From NCBI GenBank assembly GCA_002379985.1, contig DFVG01000017.1, positions 8,830-72,829 on the forward strand: a DNA stretch of 64,000 nt, read 5' to 3'. This document shows positions 1 through 8,429 of this stretch, piece after piece (positions within the stretch are counted from its first letter, which is position 1; each line of letters starts with the position of its first letter). A program made the position numbers and the translations under genes. Below the pieces are notes generated by a model, which was not told the DNA's origin, made no database searches, and saw only the letters and a list, made by a program, of their open reading frames with translations. This stretch comes from Flavobacteriaceae bacterium UBA4166. GTDB lineage: Bacteria; Bacteroidota; Bacteroidia; Flavobacteriales; Flavobacteriaceae.

Positions 1-20
1 CTATCATTATTTTGAAGGTG

Positions 21-1022
21 TTAATGAATAAAGCCATTTTCGCGAGCATGCGTTATTGCCGCCTTACTGTCCTCAACTAAGAGTGTTGGCGTTGTGGTAT
101 AGGTAGCCAAGAGCCCTTGCACCCGCAAGACGCGCTTTTTATGGGTCACGCTACGCAGGTAGATCGCCTTGATCCTTCCGGGGAATTTTTCTGCGATCTC
201 AATATAGATATCAGCATCGTGTTCGCCGCTATCACCAATAAGAATGAACTTCATGGCAGGATACATATTCAAAATATCGATGATCTCTCGTTGCTTTTGT
301 GGTTTTTCTTCTTCCTTTCTACGTTTGAACACCGACAAGGACCGTAAGAGAATAGGGCCTTTTGGAAATGAATTCTTCCGAAGAAATAACGCTAAATAGC
401 GATAAAGATTCCACGGACTGTGACTCACGTAGAAAAACGGATTGGCACGTTCATCGGAAGGACCACGGTGCAACGCATGATAAAAGTCGGCAGCGCCTTC
501 CAACGGGCTCCTACTTTCAGCATTTCTAAAAAAGGTATTGAAGATCAATTTCATCTTCAAGAATGAAGTCACACCCGTATGCAAAATCGTGTCGTCAATA
601 TCACTGATCACCCCAAAATCTACATTTGAAGCAGGAATCAGAACCTCGCCCTGAAACCGATTATCTTGTATGATTACGCGATTGGGATGAGGGTCGTCAA
701 AGGAAAGTTCGTAAGAAAGCCACCCTTCTTCATTTGTAAGTTCGGAAAGCCCCGAAATCTTCTGTTTAAATTTAAAATAACCCTTGGCATCTGTTTTTGT
801 ATAGTAGAATGAATTATCCGGAAGCTTGATCTTTATGGAGGTATTTGCTATTTCGTCGGCTTCGAAACGCTTCCAGGAATTCTTCAGTAAACCGAACAAC
901 CCTTTTCTAGAGAGGTCAATATTTTCATCTTCTAAGGCGCGTCCACGAATGTACAACATGGCATCGGTGCCATAACTGGCGAACGAAATGATCTGCAGCG
1001 GGTCTTTGGTAAATAATCCCAT
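21..1022 (-). CDS. App1-family (DUF2183) phosphatase domain protein
   Basis: This 333-residue protein carries a HAD-like phosphatase signature: DIDDT at residues 141-145 preceded by a hydrophobic strand, a small-residue motif SHSPWN around 200-205, and GDSGEHD at 263-269, which would be the acidic metal site. These are the hallmarks of the App1 catalytic domain, named for yeast phosphatidate phosphatase App1. The first 130 residues look like a beta-rich accessory domain. There is no signal peptide, so a cytoplasmic location is likely. The gene lies 1 base downstream of the MgtC-like gene on the same strand, suggesting co-transcription. The substrate in bacteria is not established; a phosphatidate or other phosphomonoester is inferred from the family only. 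Confidence 0.85.
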   Translation of the reverse strand: MGLFTKDPLQIISFASYGTDAMLYIRGRALEDENIDLSRKGLFGLLKNSWKRFEADEIANTSIKIKLPDNSFYYTKTDAKGYFKFKQKISGLSELTNEEGWLSYELSFDDPHPNRVIIQDNRFQGEVLIPASNVDFGVISDIDDTILHTGVTSFLKMKLIFNTFFRNAESRSPLEGAADFYHALHRGPSDERANPFFYVSHSPWNLYRYLALFLRKNSFPKGPILLRSLSVFKRRKEEEKPQKQREIIDILNMYPAMKFILIGDSGEHDADIYIEIAEKFPGRIKAIYLRSVTHKKRVLRVQGLLATYTTTPTLLVEDSKAAITHARENGFIH

Positions 1023-1023
1023 C

Positions 1024-2292
1024 TTAAAACAATCCGCTTTCCGGCCACAGCCAAATCAGTAATAGTCCGCCCACAATGGCAATCCCAAACGTAGCTCCCA
1101 CCCATTTCGCTAAGGTTCGGGTTCCTAATAAAGCTGCCATTACACCTTTAAATGCAAGATTCGACAAAGACGCTAACAAAATAAGTCTCCAACCTGTGGA
1201 GGTCTGTAGTCCATCGCCTTTCATTAAGTTCGACAACGAAAGCGTGATCGCATCCACATCGGTAAGCCCGCTAATTATTGCCACTGCATACAAAGCAGTG
1301 TTGCCGAACTCTTCTTTGGTAAAAGCTACTGCCAAGAGGATGAGCCCATATAGAAGTCCGAATATCAATGCACTTTTGAACTGTGCCGGATTATCGGGTT
1401 CAGGCATGGTGTCATCTTCTTTGGAGTCTTTATTAATTCGGTAGAACAGGCCCACGCATAAAATCGCCATAAAAACGAATTCAATCACTAAAGGAGGCAG
1501 TAATTCACCTAGCTTTTGAGGCACTACGACCCCAATTTCTACCATGACCCGTACCAACGCGATTGCGGAAGCCGTCATGATTACGAAGGCGGCAATTTTA
1601 TTGATATTATTAGTTTGTGCTGTTTTTCGAGCGTAGCTTACTGTGGTTGCCGTACTACTGATCAAGCCACCCAAAATACCGTTTGAAATGATGCCCACTT
1701 TTTTCCCTACGAACTTGTAAATGAAATATCCAATGACGCTTATTCCTACGATCAAGGTCACCATCAACCAAATATTTCTGGGATTGAGCACATCTAAGGG
1801 GCCGTAGGTTTCATTAGGAAGAATCGGTAAGATCACTAAAGAAATTCCGGCAAAGGTCATGATGGCAGCAATGTCCTTATCCTTTAACCGTTCAATAAAA
1901 CCATGCAAATGTTCTTTAACATATAGCAACACGGCAAGCGCTCCACCCACAACGACACCCACAATCTGACTCCCCAATACCAAATACGCCCCAATGGCAA
2001 ACATCAAGAGTGCCGCGAATTCGGTGGTTTGCCCAATGTCACTTCCCTCTTGTTTTTTCAGTTTGATAACGTTGGCTACCACTAAAAGTGCCGTAAGTGC
2101 GAGTCCGAATACTGGAAGTATAAACGGATTATCATAGCTTTCGGTAAGTAGCCCGGCGACGACTCCCAATACTGAAATTAACGTAAACGTTCGTACCCCG
2201 GCCATCTCATGATCTGAGCGCTGTCGTTGCACACCTACCAGCATTCCCAAGCCAAATGCAATGCCCAATGTGATGAGGTCACTATAATCCAT
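1024..2292 (-). CDS. MgtC/SapB-type and DUF4010 membrane protein
   Basis: A 422-residue polytopic membrane protein. The N-terminal ~130 residues match the MgtC/SapB pattern, with a glycine-rich first helix, a VGVQRQR turn and GVRTF after it. The remainder is the DUF4010 region with many hydrophobic segments and a conserved-looking ISSTATTVSYA stretch near residue 210 and SGLTDVDAITLS near 340. MgtC proteins modulate ATP synthase or Mg-related physiology in pathogens, but the function of MgtC-DUF4010 proteins is not known. The ATG at the end of the stated span is the only sensible start. It is followed on the same strand by the App1-like gene. Confidence 0.85.
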   Translation of the reverse strand: MDYSDLITLGIAFGLGMLVGVQRQRSDHEMAGVRTFTLISVLGVVAGLLTESYDNPFILPVFGLALTALLVVANVIKLKKQEGSDIGQTTEFAALLMFAIGAYLVLGSQIVGVVVGGALAVLLYVKEHLHGFIERLKDKDIAAIMTFAGISLVILPILPNETYGPLDVLNPRNIWLMVTLIVGISVIGYFIYKFVGKKVGIISNGILGGLISSTATTVSYARKTAQTNNINKIAAFVIMTASAIALVRVMVEIGVVVPQKLGELLPPLVIEFVFMAILCVGLFYRINKDSKEDDTMPEPDNPAQFKSALIFGLLYGLILLAVAFTKEEFGNTALYAVAIISGLTDVDAITLSLSNLMKGDGLQTSTGWRLILLASLSNLAFKGVMAALLGTRTLAKWVGATFGIAIVGGLLLIWLWPESGLF

Positions 2293-2320
2293 AGGATAAA
2301 AGATACAGCAATTCCATAAA

Positions 2321-2347
2321 AAAACCCCACCAAAAGGGTGGGGTTTA
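2321..2347 (-). terminator. Rho-independent terminator of hppA
   Basis: AACCCCACC pairs with GGTGGGGTT around a short A-rich loop, and on the minus strand the stem is followed by a run of T. It sits 28 bases after the hppA stop codon, so it separates hppA from the MgtC-like gene. Confidence 0.85.
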
Positions 2348-2374
2348 TCAGTATTTTAACGAAGTTTTGCTGGC

Positions 2375-4867
2375 TTAGTTCTTCTTTTCAGTTACTTCAA
2401 GCTCTTTCACTACAGCGCCACCCTCTACTTTAATATTGGCATTTTTCAAAGCTTCCACTTGAGCTTTCACTTCCTCCATCGTACCGGTAAAGGTTTTTGT
2501 TTCGGAGGTTGTTTTTCCATCCTTGGTTGTTTTGATGGTAACGTTCGCAGTGGTCAAGCTATCATTTGAAGACATTTCTACCATCACATCTCGAGAGACC
2601 TCCGTTTTATTGGCTTTTTTGATCTGATCGGCCTGTGCTCCGGTTAGTACTGTACGGTTTCCGTCTTCATCAATAAACACCATTTCTTCAGTATCGCTCA
2701 TTGCAGTAACATCACCATGGTGACCTCCCAAGATGGGAGCAATTACCAATCCAACCAAACAGGTTAACTTGATAAGAATGTTCATAGAAGGTCCTGAAGT
2801 ATCCTTAAACGGATCTCCTACGGTGTCTCCGGTTACAGCTGCTTTGTGCGCTTCGCTTCCTTTATAGGTCATTTCACCGTTGATCATCACCCCGGCTTCA
2901 AAAGATTTCTTCGCGTTATCCCAAGCACCTCCGGCATTGTTTTGGAAGATCGCCCACATCACACCACTCACACAAACTCCGGCCATATACCCTCCTAAAG
3001 GTTCCGCACCAAAGATCAACCCAATAAGAATTGGCGTGATGATGGTGATCAATCCCGGCATCAACATTTCCTGCAAGGCGGCTTTGGTAGAGATATCTAC
3101 ACATTTTCCATACTCCGGTGTGCCGGTTCCTTCCATAATTCCGGGAATTTCCTTGAACTGACGACGCACTTCCTGCACCATTTTCATGGCAGCTTTTCCT
3201 ACCGATTTCATCGCTAAAGCGGAAAACACGACAGGGATCATTCCACCAACAAATAACATCGCTAGTACATCGGCACGGAAAATATTAATTCCGTCGATTC
3301 CGGTAAAGGTAACGTAGGCTGCGAACAATGCTAGGGCTGTTAAGGCCGCTGAAGCAATTGCAAATCCTTTTCCTACGGCCGCTGTGGTATTTCCAACAGA
3401 GTCTAGAATATCGGTACGCTCACGAACGTGATCTTCTAGTTCGCTCATTTCCGCAACACCTCCGGCATTATCGGCAATCGGACCAAAAGCATCAATCGCC
3501 AACTGCATCGCAGTCGTTGCCATCATAGCAGAGGCCGCCAAGGCCACTCCATAGAATCCGGCAAGCTCATACGATCCATAGATCGCAGCAGCAAATAATA
3601 GTACGCTCCAAAGGGTTGACTTCATCCCTACCGCTAGACCGGCGATGATATTTGTTGCCGCTCCGGTAGAGGAATTTTGTACAATATCAAGTACCGGCTT
3701 TTTCCCAAGACTCGTATAATAAGCCGTTACAAAAGAGATCAAAGCACCTACGGCAAGACCGATACATGCTGACCAGAATACATTTATTGATGGGACTTCG
3801 ATCGCACCTTCCCCAAAGAAGTTCATGGTCATGGTTTCAGGCAACATCCAATCGATCAAGAAGTAACTCGCTGCCAAGGTGATAATAATTGCGGTCCAGT
3901 TCCCCATATCCAATGCCTTTTGAACTTGAGGTTCTTTCGCATCGTTGTTTTTAATACTTACTAAGAACGTTCCTACGATTGATGCTAGAACTCCTACTCC
4001 GGCAATCACAAGCGGAAGTAAGATCGGCCCCATATTATTGAACGCGTCTGTAAAAGGTGCCGTCGTACTCATATCACGGATTACATAGTTGCCTAACACC
4101 ATGGCTGCCAAAACGGTCGCTACGTAACTACCGAATAAGTCGGCTCCCATACCAGCCACATCTCCTACGTTATCTCCTACGTTGTCAGCGATAGTCGCCG
4201 GATTACGTGGATCGTCTTCCGGGATACCGGCTTCAACTTTCCCTACAAGGTCGGCACCTACGTCGGCAGCTTTGGTATAAATACCTCCACCCACACGTGC
4301 AAACAAGGCAATACTTTCAGCTCCTAAAGAGAAACCAGCCAGTGCTTCCAAAACAACGGTCATATCGGTATAGAAATCGCCGCCTTCTACTAAAAACTGA
4401 CTTAAGAAGAAAAGAAAGAACAGGCTCAATCCTAATACTGCCAAGCCGGCAACACCAAGTCCCATTACGGTACCACCACCAAAGGAAACTTTTAAGGCCT
4501 GTGGCAAACTTGTTTTAGCAGCTTCCGCCGTGCGCGCATTTGCTTCTGTAGCCACACGCATCCCGATGTTTCCCGCCAAAGCAGAAAAGATAGCACCGAA
4601 AATAAACGCCGGTACAATCATCCAACTGGTGGTTTCAACCATGGTTGAAATGAAGAAAAGTAGTCCCGCAGCAATCACCGCGAAAATGACTAGCAATCGG
4701 TATTCCGCATTAAGAAATGCCAAAGCACCTTCTTTAATGCTCTTAGAGATCGATTGCATACGCTCGCTTCCCGCAGCTTGTTTCTTTACCCAGCTCATTT
4801 TCACGAGCATAAATAAAAGCCCCAAAATAGCGAGGGCAATAGGTACATAGATAATGTTCTGTTCCAT
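2375..4867 (-). CDS. hppA: membrane-bound (ion-pumping) pyrophosphatase
   Basis: This 830-residue protein couples PPi hydrolysis to cation transport across the inner membrane. The substrate site is clear: DVGADLVGKVE at residues 202-212 and the duplicated acidic motif DNVGDNVGD at 228-236. Residues 492-497 read GNTTAA; alanine in the last position is the K+-dependent signature (lysine marks the K+-independent class). Bacteroidota enzymes of this class are usually Na+ pumps, which is inference here. The hydrophobic core ends near residue 715, and about 115 hydrophilic residues follow. That is longer than typical family members of about 700-770 residues. The gene is monocistronic, with a promoter box upstream and a terminator downstream. 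Confidence 0.95.
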   Translation of the reverse strand: MEQNIIYVPIALAILGLLFMLVKMSWVKKQAAGSERMQSISKSIKEGALAFLNAEYRLLVIFAVIAAGLLFFISTMVETTSWMIVPAFIFGAIFSALAGNIGMRVATEANARTAEAAKTSLPQALKVSFGGGTVMGLGVAGLAVLGLSLFFLFFLSQFLVEGGDFYTDMTVVLEALAGFSLGAESIALFARVGGGIYTKAADVGADLVGKVEAGIPEDDPRNPATIADNVGDNVGDVAGMGADLFGSYVATVLAAMVLGNYVIRDMSTTAPFTDAFNNMGPILLPLVIAGVGVLASIVGTFLVSIKNNDAKEPQVQKALDMGNWTAIIITLAASYFLIDWMLPETMTMNFFGEGAIEVPSINVFWSACIGLAVGALISFVTAYYTSLGKKPVLDIVQNSSTGAATNIIAGLAVGMKSTLWSVLLFAAAIYGSYELAGFYGVALAASAMMATTAMQLAIDAFGPIADNAGGVAEMSELEDHVRERTDILDSVGNTTAAVGKGFAIASAALTALALFAAYVTFTGIDGINIFRADVLAMLFVGGMIPVVFSALAMKSVGKAAMKMVQEVRRQFKEIPGIMEGTGTPEYGKCVDISTKAALQEMLMPGLITIITPILIGLIFGAEPLGGYMAGVCVSGVMWAIFQNNAGGAWDNAKKSFEAGVMINGEMTYKGSEAHKAAVTGDTVGDPFKDTSGPSMNILIKLTCLVGLVIAPILGGHHGDVTAMSDTEEMVFIDEDGNRTVLTGAQADQIKKANKTEVSRDVMVEMSSNDSLTTANVTIKTTKDGKTTSETKTFTGTMEEVKAQVEALKNANIKVEGGAVVKELEVTEKKN

Positions 4868-4905
4868 GTTATATTATTTAGTTGACATTAACATTTTTGC
4901 GGTTG

Positions 4906-4913
4906 CAAAAGTA
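4906..4913 (-). promoter_or_regulatory. -7 promoter box for hppA
   Basis: On the minus strand the octamer reads TACTTTTG, an exact match to the Bacteroidota TAnnTTTG box, 38 bases upstream of the hppA ATG. I see no convincing -33 element. Confidence 0.55.
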
Positions 4914-5068
4914 GTAAATTTTTGCGGTGTGGGTACTATTAAATAAAGAAGAAAAATCCCAATACCCAATAGACCACTGAATTATTGATAGCGAAGAACT
5001 TACCAACGAACACTTCTCCCTACGCTAGATCATTCTGAAAATTAGCACTCGAATCCTGTAATTTTGGC

Positions 5069-5076
5069 TACATTTG
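5069..5076 (+). promoter_or_regulatory. -7 promoter box upstream of the 178-residue protein gene
   Basis: TACATTTG matches the TAnnTTTG consensus exactly and ends only 10 bases before the ATG at 5087, predicting a very short untranslated leader. Confidence 0.5.
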
Positions 5077-5086
5077 TCGGAAGACC

Positions 5087-5623
5087 ATGAAGCAATGCAT
5101 TGCTGTATTTTTGATCGCTTCCCTGATCCTTCCGGTATCAGGCACCTTTCTGTGGCTTAAATTTCAGCAACAACACGTTCGTAAGGAAGTGAAACACCAA
5201 CTGATGGCGAACGTTCATGAAGACGACCTAAAGCTGCTTGCTTTCAGCAAGGAAGACAGTGAACGCCTCCAATGGAAGCACGACAAAGAATTCGAATTTC
5301 AAGGCGTCATGTACGATATCGTATCGACAACAGAAAAAAACGACAGTCTTTATTATCGCGTTTTTCCCGACAAAAAAGAAACAAAGTTAAATCGCCAATT
5401 GGAAAAGCTGGCAACAGATGCCTTCGGAAAAGACCCACTTCAGCAAGAGAAACAACGTCAATTAAGTCATTTTTTTTCCATTCTATTTTTTACGCCGCTT
5501 GAAACTTGGACTCCATGGGAGTCTTCTGAGTTTACGGCAATGCAATACAACTATGCCAATACATTTCATTCGATAGTTTTGTTATTGGACGACCCACCGC
5601 CCAAGCACTTTCTTCATACATAA
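5087..5623 (+). CDS. hypothetical membrane-anchored protein upstream of a TonB-dependent receptor
   Basis: A 178-residue protein with one N-terminal hydrophobic segment (about residues 5-26), followed by a mostly polar region and a less strongly hydrophobic patch near 128-138. The segment HDKEFEFQGVMYDIV around 64-78 and the C-terminal proline cluster DPPPK are its distinctive features. I recognise the general type as a small envelope protein found beside TonB-dependent receptors in flavobacteria, but cannot assign a family. The gap to the receptor start is 77 bases with no terminator, so co-transcription is likely. A role as an accessory to that receptor is inferred from context only. Confidence 0.7.
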   Translation: MKQCIAVFLIASLILPVSGTFLWLKFQQQHVRKEVKHQLMANVHEDDLKLLAFSKEDSERLQWKHDKEFEFQGVMYDIVSTTEKNDSLYYRVFPDKKETKLNRQLEKLATDAFGKDPLQQEKQRQLSHFFSILFFTPLETWTPWESSEFTAMQYNYANTFHSIVLLLDDPPPKHFLHT

Positions 5624-5700
5624 GTTTACATCATCTTTTATTATTTCGGGAACGGTTCTTGTGGCCGTATTTCCGCACAATTCATAATACTACAACTATA

Positions 5701-8106
5701 ATGAAGAAACTACTATTATGTCTAGTGGCATTGGTAATGGCTATTCCTGCCATGTCACAGACAATTACTATAACCGATGCCGAATCGGGTGATCCTCTAG
5801 AACTTGTTACCTTATATAGTTCATCACCCCGTGCATCCGCAACTACTAATTATCAAGGACAAGCCAATATAGCCGCTTTTGAAGATGCCGAAGCGATCGA
5901 AATTCGTTCTTTAGGCTATGCACAGCAAACAAAGAGCTATGCTGAACTTGCCAACCAAAATTTTGAGTTAGCCCTTACTCCTCAAAATTTCACCATGGAT
6001 GAAATTGTGATTTCAGCGACGCGCTGGAATCAATCCTCGAAGGACATTCCCTCTAAGATCACCACAATTTCTCCACAAGAAATTGCCCTTCAGAATCCAC
6101 AAACGGCAGCCGATCTTCTTTCGCTTTCGGGTGGGGTTTTTATTCAGAAAAGCCAGCAAGGTGGCGGGAGCCCCATGATTCGTGGGTTTGCCACCAACCG
6201 CTTGTTGTACACGGTAGACGGAGTTCGTATGAACACGGCAATCTTTCGCGGTGGAAATATTCAAAACGTGATCTCACTAGATCCATTTGCTATTGAGAGT
6301 GCCGAAGTATTGTTTGGCCCCGATGCTGTGATCTACGGAAGCGATGCCATTGGTGGCGTGATGAGCTTTCAAACCTTAACCCCTCAATTCACGACGGAAG
6401 ACAAATCGTTGGTTTCAGGGAAGGCTGTCGCTCGATTTGCTTCTGCCAACAATGAAAAAACCGGACATTTTGATGTCAATGTAGGGTGGAAAAAATGGGC
6501 TTTTTTGTCGAGCATTACCTATACCGATTTTGACGATTTGAAACAGGGAAGCGAAGGCCCCAATGAATTTTTGCGACCTTTTTATGTGGAACGCCAAGAC
6601 AGTATGGATGTAGTGGTTGCCAATGAAGATCCGAGGGTGCAAACTCCTTCGGGATATTCGCAGATCAATATGATGCAAAAAGTTCGTTTTCAACCCAACG
6701 AAGCTTGGGATTTTCAATATGGATTTCATTATTCTGAAACTTCAGATTACGGTCGCTATGACCGTCACCTAAGAACACGGGATGGTGCTCCCCGTTACGG
6801 AGAGTGGAGTTACGGACCTCAAAAGTGGATGATGAATAATCTAAACGCTACTCATTTGAGCAATGCAACACTCTTCGATGAAATGGCAATTCGGTTGGCG
6901 ATCCAGAATTTTGAAGAAAGTAGAATTAGTCGAAATTTTAATGACGAAGCCCGCGAAACGCGTGTAGAAAAAGTGGATGCTTACTCTGCAAACCTAGATT
7001 TCACGAAAATGATGGGGGACCGACATACCTTATTTTACGGCTTAGAAGTTGTATATAACGATGTGAATTCCACTGGAACCGATACGAATATCCTTACCGG
7101 AGTGAGTCAACCCGGACCCAGCAGATATCCGCAAGCGACATGGGCTTCCTATGCAGCATATGTTTCGGATCAATATAAAGTAAACGACCAAGTGTTGCTA
7201 CAAGGAGGATTGCGTTACAATCATTTTACATTGAATGCGGAATTTGACACTACCTTCTACCCCTTTCCTTTCGAAGAAGCGAATCTCGACAATGGTTCCT
7301 TGACAGGGAACTTAGGAGTGGTTTATCGCCCCACAGATGATTGGGTGTTTAGCGCAAACGCTGCTACCGCATTTCGTTCACCCAATGTTGACGATGTTGG
7401 AAAAGTTTTCGATAGCGAACCCGGTGCTGTGGTTGTACCAAACCCTGATCTTAAAGCTGAATATGCCTACAATGGAGATGTCGGCGTAGCAAAGATTTTC
7501 AATGACAAGGTTAAGGTGGATGTAAGTGCATATTATACGTACTTGAAAAATGCCCTAGTGCGTCGGGATTTTCAATTGAATGGTCAAGATAGTATTGTTT
7601 ACGACGGAGAATTGAGTAAAGTTCAAGCCATTCAAAATGCAGCTGTGGCACGTGTATTTGGTGTGCAAGCCGGTGTAGAGGTAAAGCTTCCTGCAGGTTT
7701 TGGATTTTCTTCCCAATTCAATATTCAAGATGGAGAAGAAGAGCTAGATGACGGCACGACTAGCACTTCACGCCATGCCGCACCTTGGTTTGGAGTATCA
7801 CGCCTGACTTTTAAGGCGAGAAAATTAGACCTACAGATGTATGTAGATTATAGCGGAGAACGTTCTTTCGAGGATCTTCCCGTGGAAGAACAAAGCAAAA
7901 CCGAGATCTATGCGATCGATGATAATGGAAACCCATATGCTCCAGGCTGGTACACTTTAAATTTTAAAGCAAATTATCGCTTGACAGAACTACTTTCTGT
8001 CAATGCGGGGTTAGAGAACATTACCGACCGTAGATACCGGCCTTATAGTTCGGGAATTTCAGGAGCGGGACGGAATTTTATTCTTGCGCTACGCGCTCAA
8101 TTATAA
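5701..8106 (+). CDS. TonB-dependent outer-membrane receptor, heme-receptor-like
   Basis: An 801-residue receptor. The ATG at 5701 is chosen because it gives a clean signal peptide (MKKLLLCLVALVMAIPAMSQ); an earlier in-frame ATG at 5659 would add 14 residues before it. A short carboxypeptidase-regulatory-like domain follows (about 21-100). Then comes the plug with IVISATRW, MIRGFATNR, VDGVRMN and VLFGPDAVIYGSDAIGG, and finally a beta-barrel ending in FILALRAQL. The plug wording, with RGGNIQNVISLDP, resembles heme or hemoglobin receptors. The ligand remains inference, since specificity cannot be read from the plug alone. It probably shares an operon with the small anchored protein upstream and ends at a strong terminator. 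Confidence 0.9.
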   Translation: MKKLLLCLVALVMAIPAMSQTITITDAESGDPLELVTLYSSSPRASATTNYQGQANIAAFEDAEAIEIRSLGYAQQTKSYAELANQNFELALTPQNFTMDEIVISATRWNQSSKDIPSKITTISPQEIALQNPQTAADLLSLSGGVFIQKSQQGGGSPMIRGFATNRLLYTVDGVRMNTAIFRGGNIQNVISLDPFAIESAEVLFGPDAVIYGSDAIGGVMSFQTLTPQFTTEDKSLVSGKAVARFASANNEKTGHFDVNVGWKKWAFLSSITYTDFDDLKQGSEGPNEFLRPFYVERQDSMDVVVANEDPRVQTPSGYSQINMMQKVRFQPNEAWDFQYGFHYSETSDYGRYDRHLRTRDGAPRYGEWSYGPQKWMMNNLNATHLSNATLFDEMAIRLAIQNFEESRISRNFNDEARETRVEKVDAYSANLDFTKMMGDRHTLFYGLEVVYNDVNSTGTDTNILTGVSQPGPSRYPQATWASYAAYVSDQYKVNDQVLLQGGLRYNHFTLNAEFDTTFYPFPFEEANLDNGSLTGNLGVVYRPTDDWVFSANAATAFRSPNVDDVGKVFDSEPGAVVVPNPDLKAEYAYNGDVGVAKIFNDKVKVDVSAYYTYLKNALVRRDFQLNGQDSIVYDGELSKVQAIQNAAVARVFGVQAGVEVKLPAGFGFSSQFNIQDGEEELDDGTTSTSRHAAPWFGVSRLTFKARKLDLQMYVDYSGERSFEDLPVEEQSKTEIYAIDDNGNPYAPGWYTLNFKANYRLTELLSVNAGLENITDRRYRPYSSGISGAGRNFILALRAQL

Positions 8107-8123
8107 GGGAACTATCCCATAAT

Positions 8124-8345
8124 TTATAAAGCTGCCTCTCGTAATTGAGAGGTAGTTTTTTTTGGAGGCATACAAAGGGTACAAACCTTTACAATATTAA
8201 AGTGCTTTTCTGCTTCCTCAATGGCATGCTCAATTTTTCCTGATTCAATGGGAATTCGCGCATGCGCATCGGGTAAGATTTCGCAGTGTTGGCGATGAAG
8301 ATAATGGGCGTTTTGAAGACGAGGTTTTTTTCCGACGAAAAACAT
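8124..8345 (-). CDS. small Cys/His-containing hypothetical protein
   Basis: A 73-residue protein convergent with the TonB receptor gene. Its pattern, HYLHRQHCEILP followed about 35 residues later by AEKHF and CTLC, resembles a small conserved Bacteroidota protein with spaced His/Cys residues; that recognition is from memory. The start at 8345 is preferred over 8354. An exact TAnnTTTG box on the minus strand (8363-8370) would put the transcript start almost on the upstream ATG but leaves a short leader for this one. Two cysteines in CxxC plus an upstream Cys/His pair could bind metal, which is inference. Its last codons overlap the receptor terminator. Confidence 0.6.
   Translation of the reverse strand: MFFVGKKPRLQNAHYLHRQHCEILPDAHARIPIESGKIEHAIEEAEKHFNIVKVCTLCMPPKKTTSQLREAAL
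8131..8163 (+). terminator. Rho-independent terminator after the TonB receptor gene
   Basis: A 9-bp stem CTGCCTCTC / GAGAGGTAG with a 6-base loop is followed by eight T. It lies inside the 3' end of the small gene encoded on the opposite strand, so the two convergent units overlap here. Confidence 0.85.
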
Positions 8346-8362
8346 GGGGAACATCTTTGCAA

Positions 8363-8383
8363 CAAAGTTACGTTAAATTAACG
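8363..8383 (-). promoter_or_regulatory. promoter box and adjoining inverted repeat for the small Cys/His gene
   Basis: On the minus strand 8370-8363 reads TAACTTTG, matching TAnnTTTG. Immediately upstream, 8371-8383 is the inverted repeat CGTTAA-a-TTAACG, placed where a regulator could block or recruit polymerase. Confidence 0.45.
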
Positions 8384-8429
8384 TTCTCTTAACATATCGA
8401 AAAAACTTAACATTAGAATTGTAATCGTC

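Noticed and set aside
4207..4518. Open frames opposite hppA (also at 2880-3161 and 4530-4850)
   Set aside because: Antisense shadows of a strongly conserved gene with no promoter or recognisable product.
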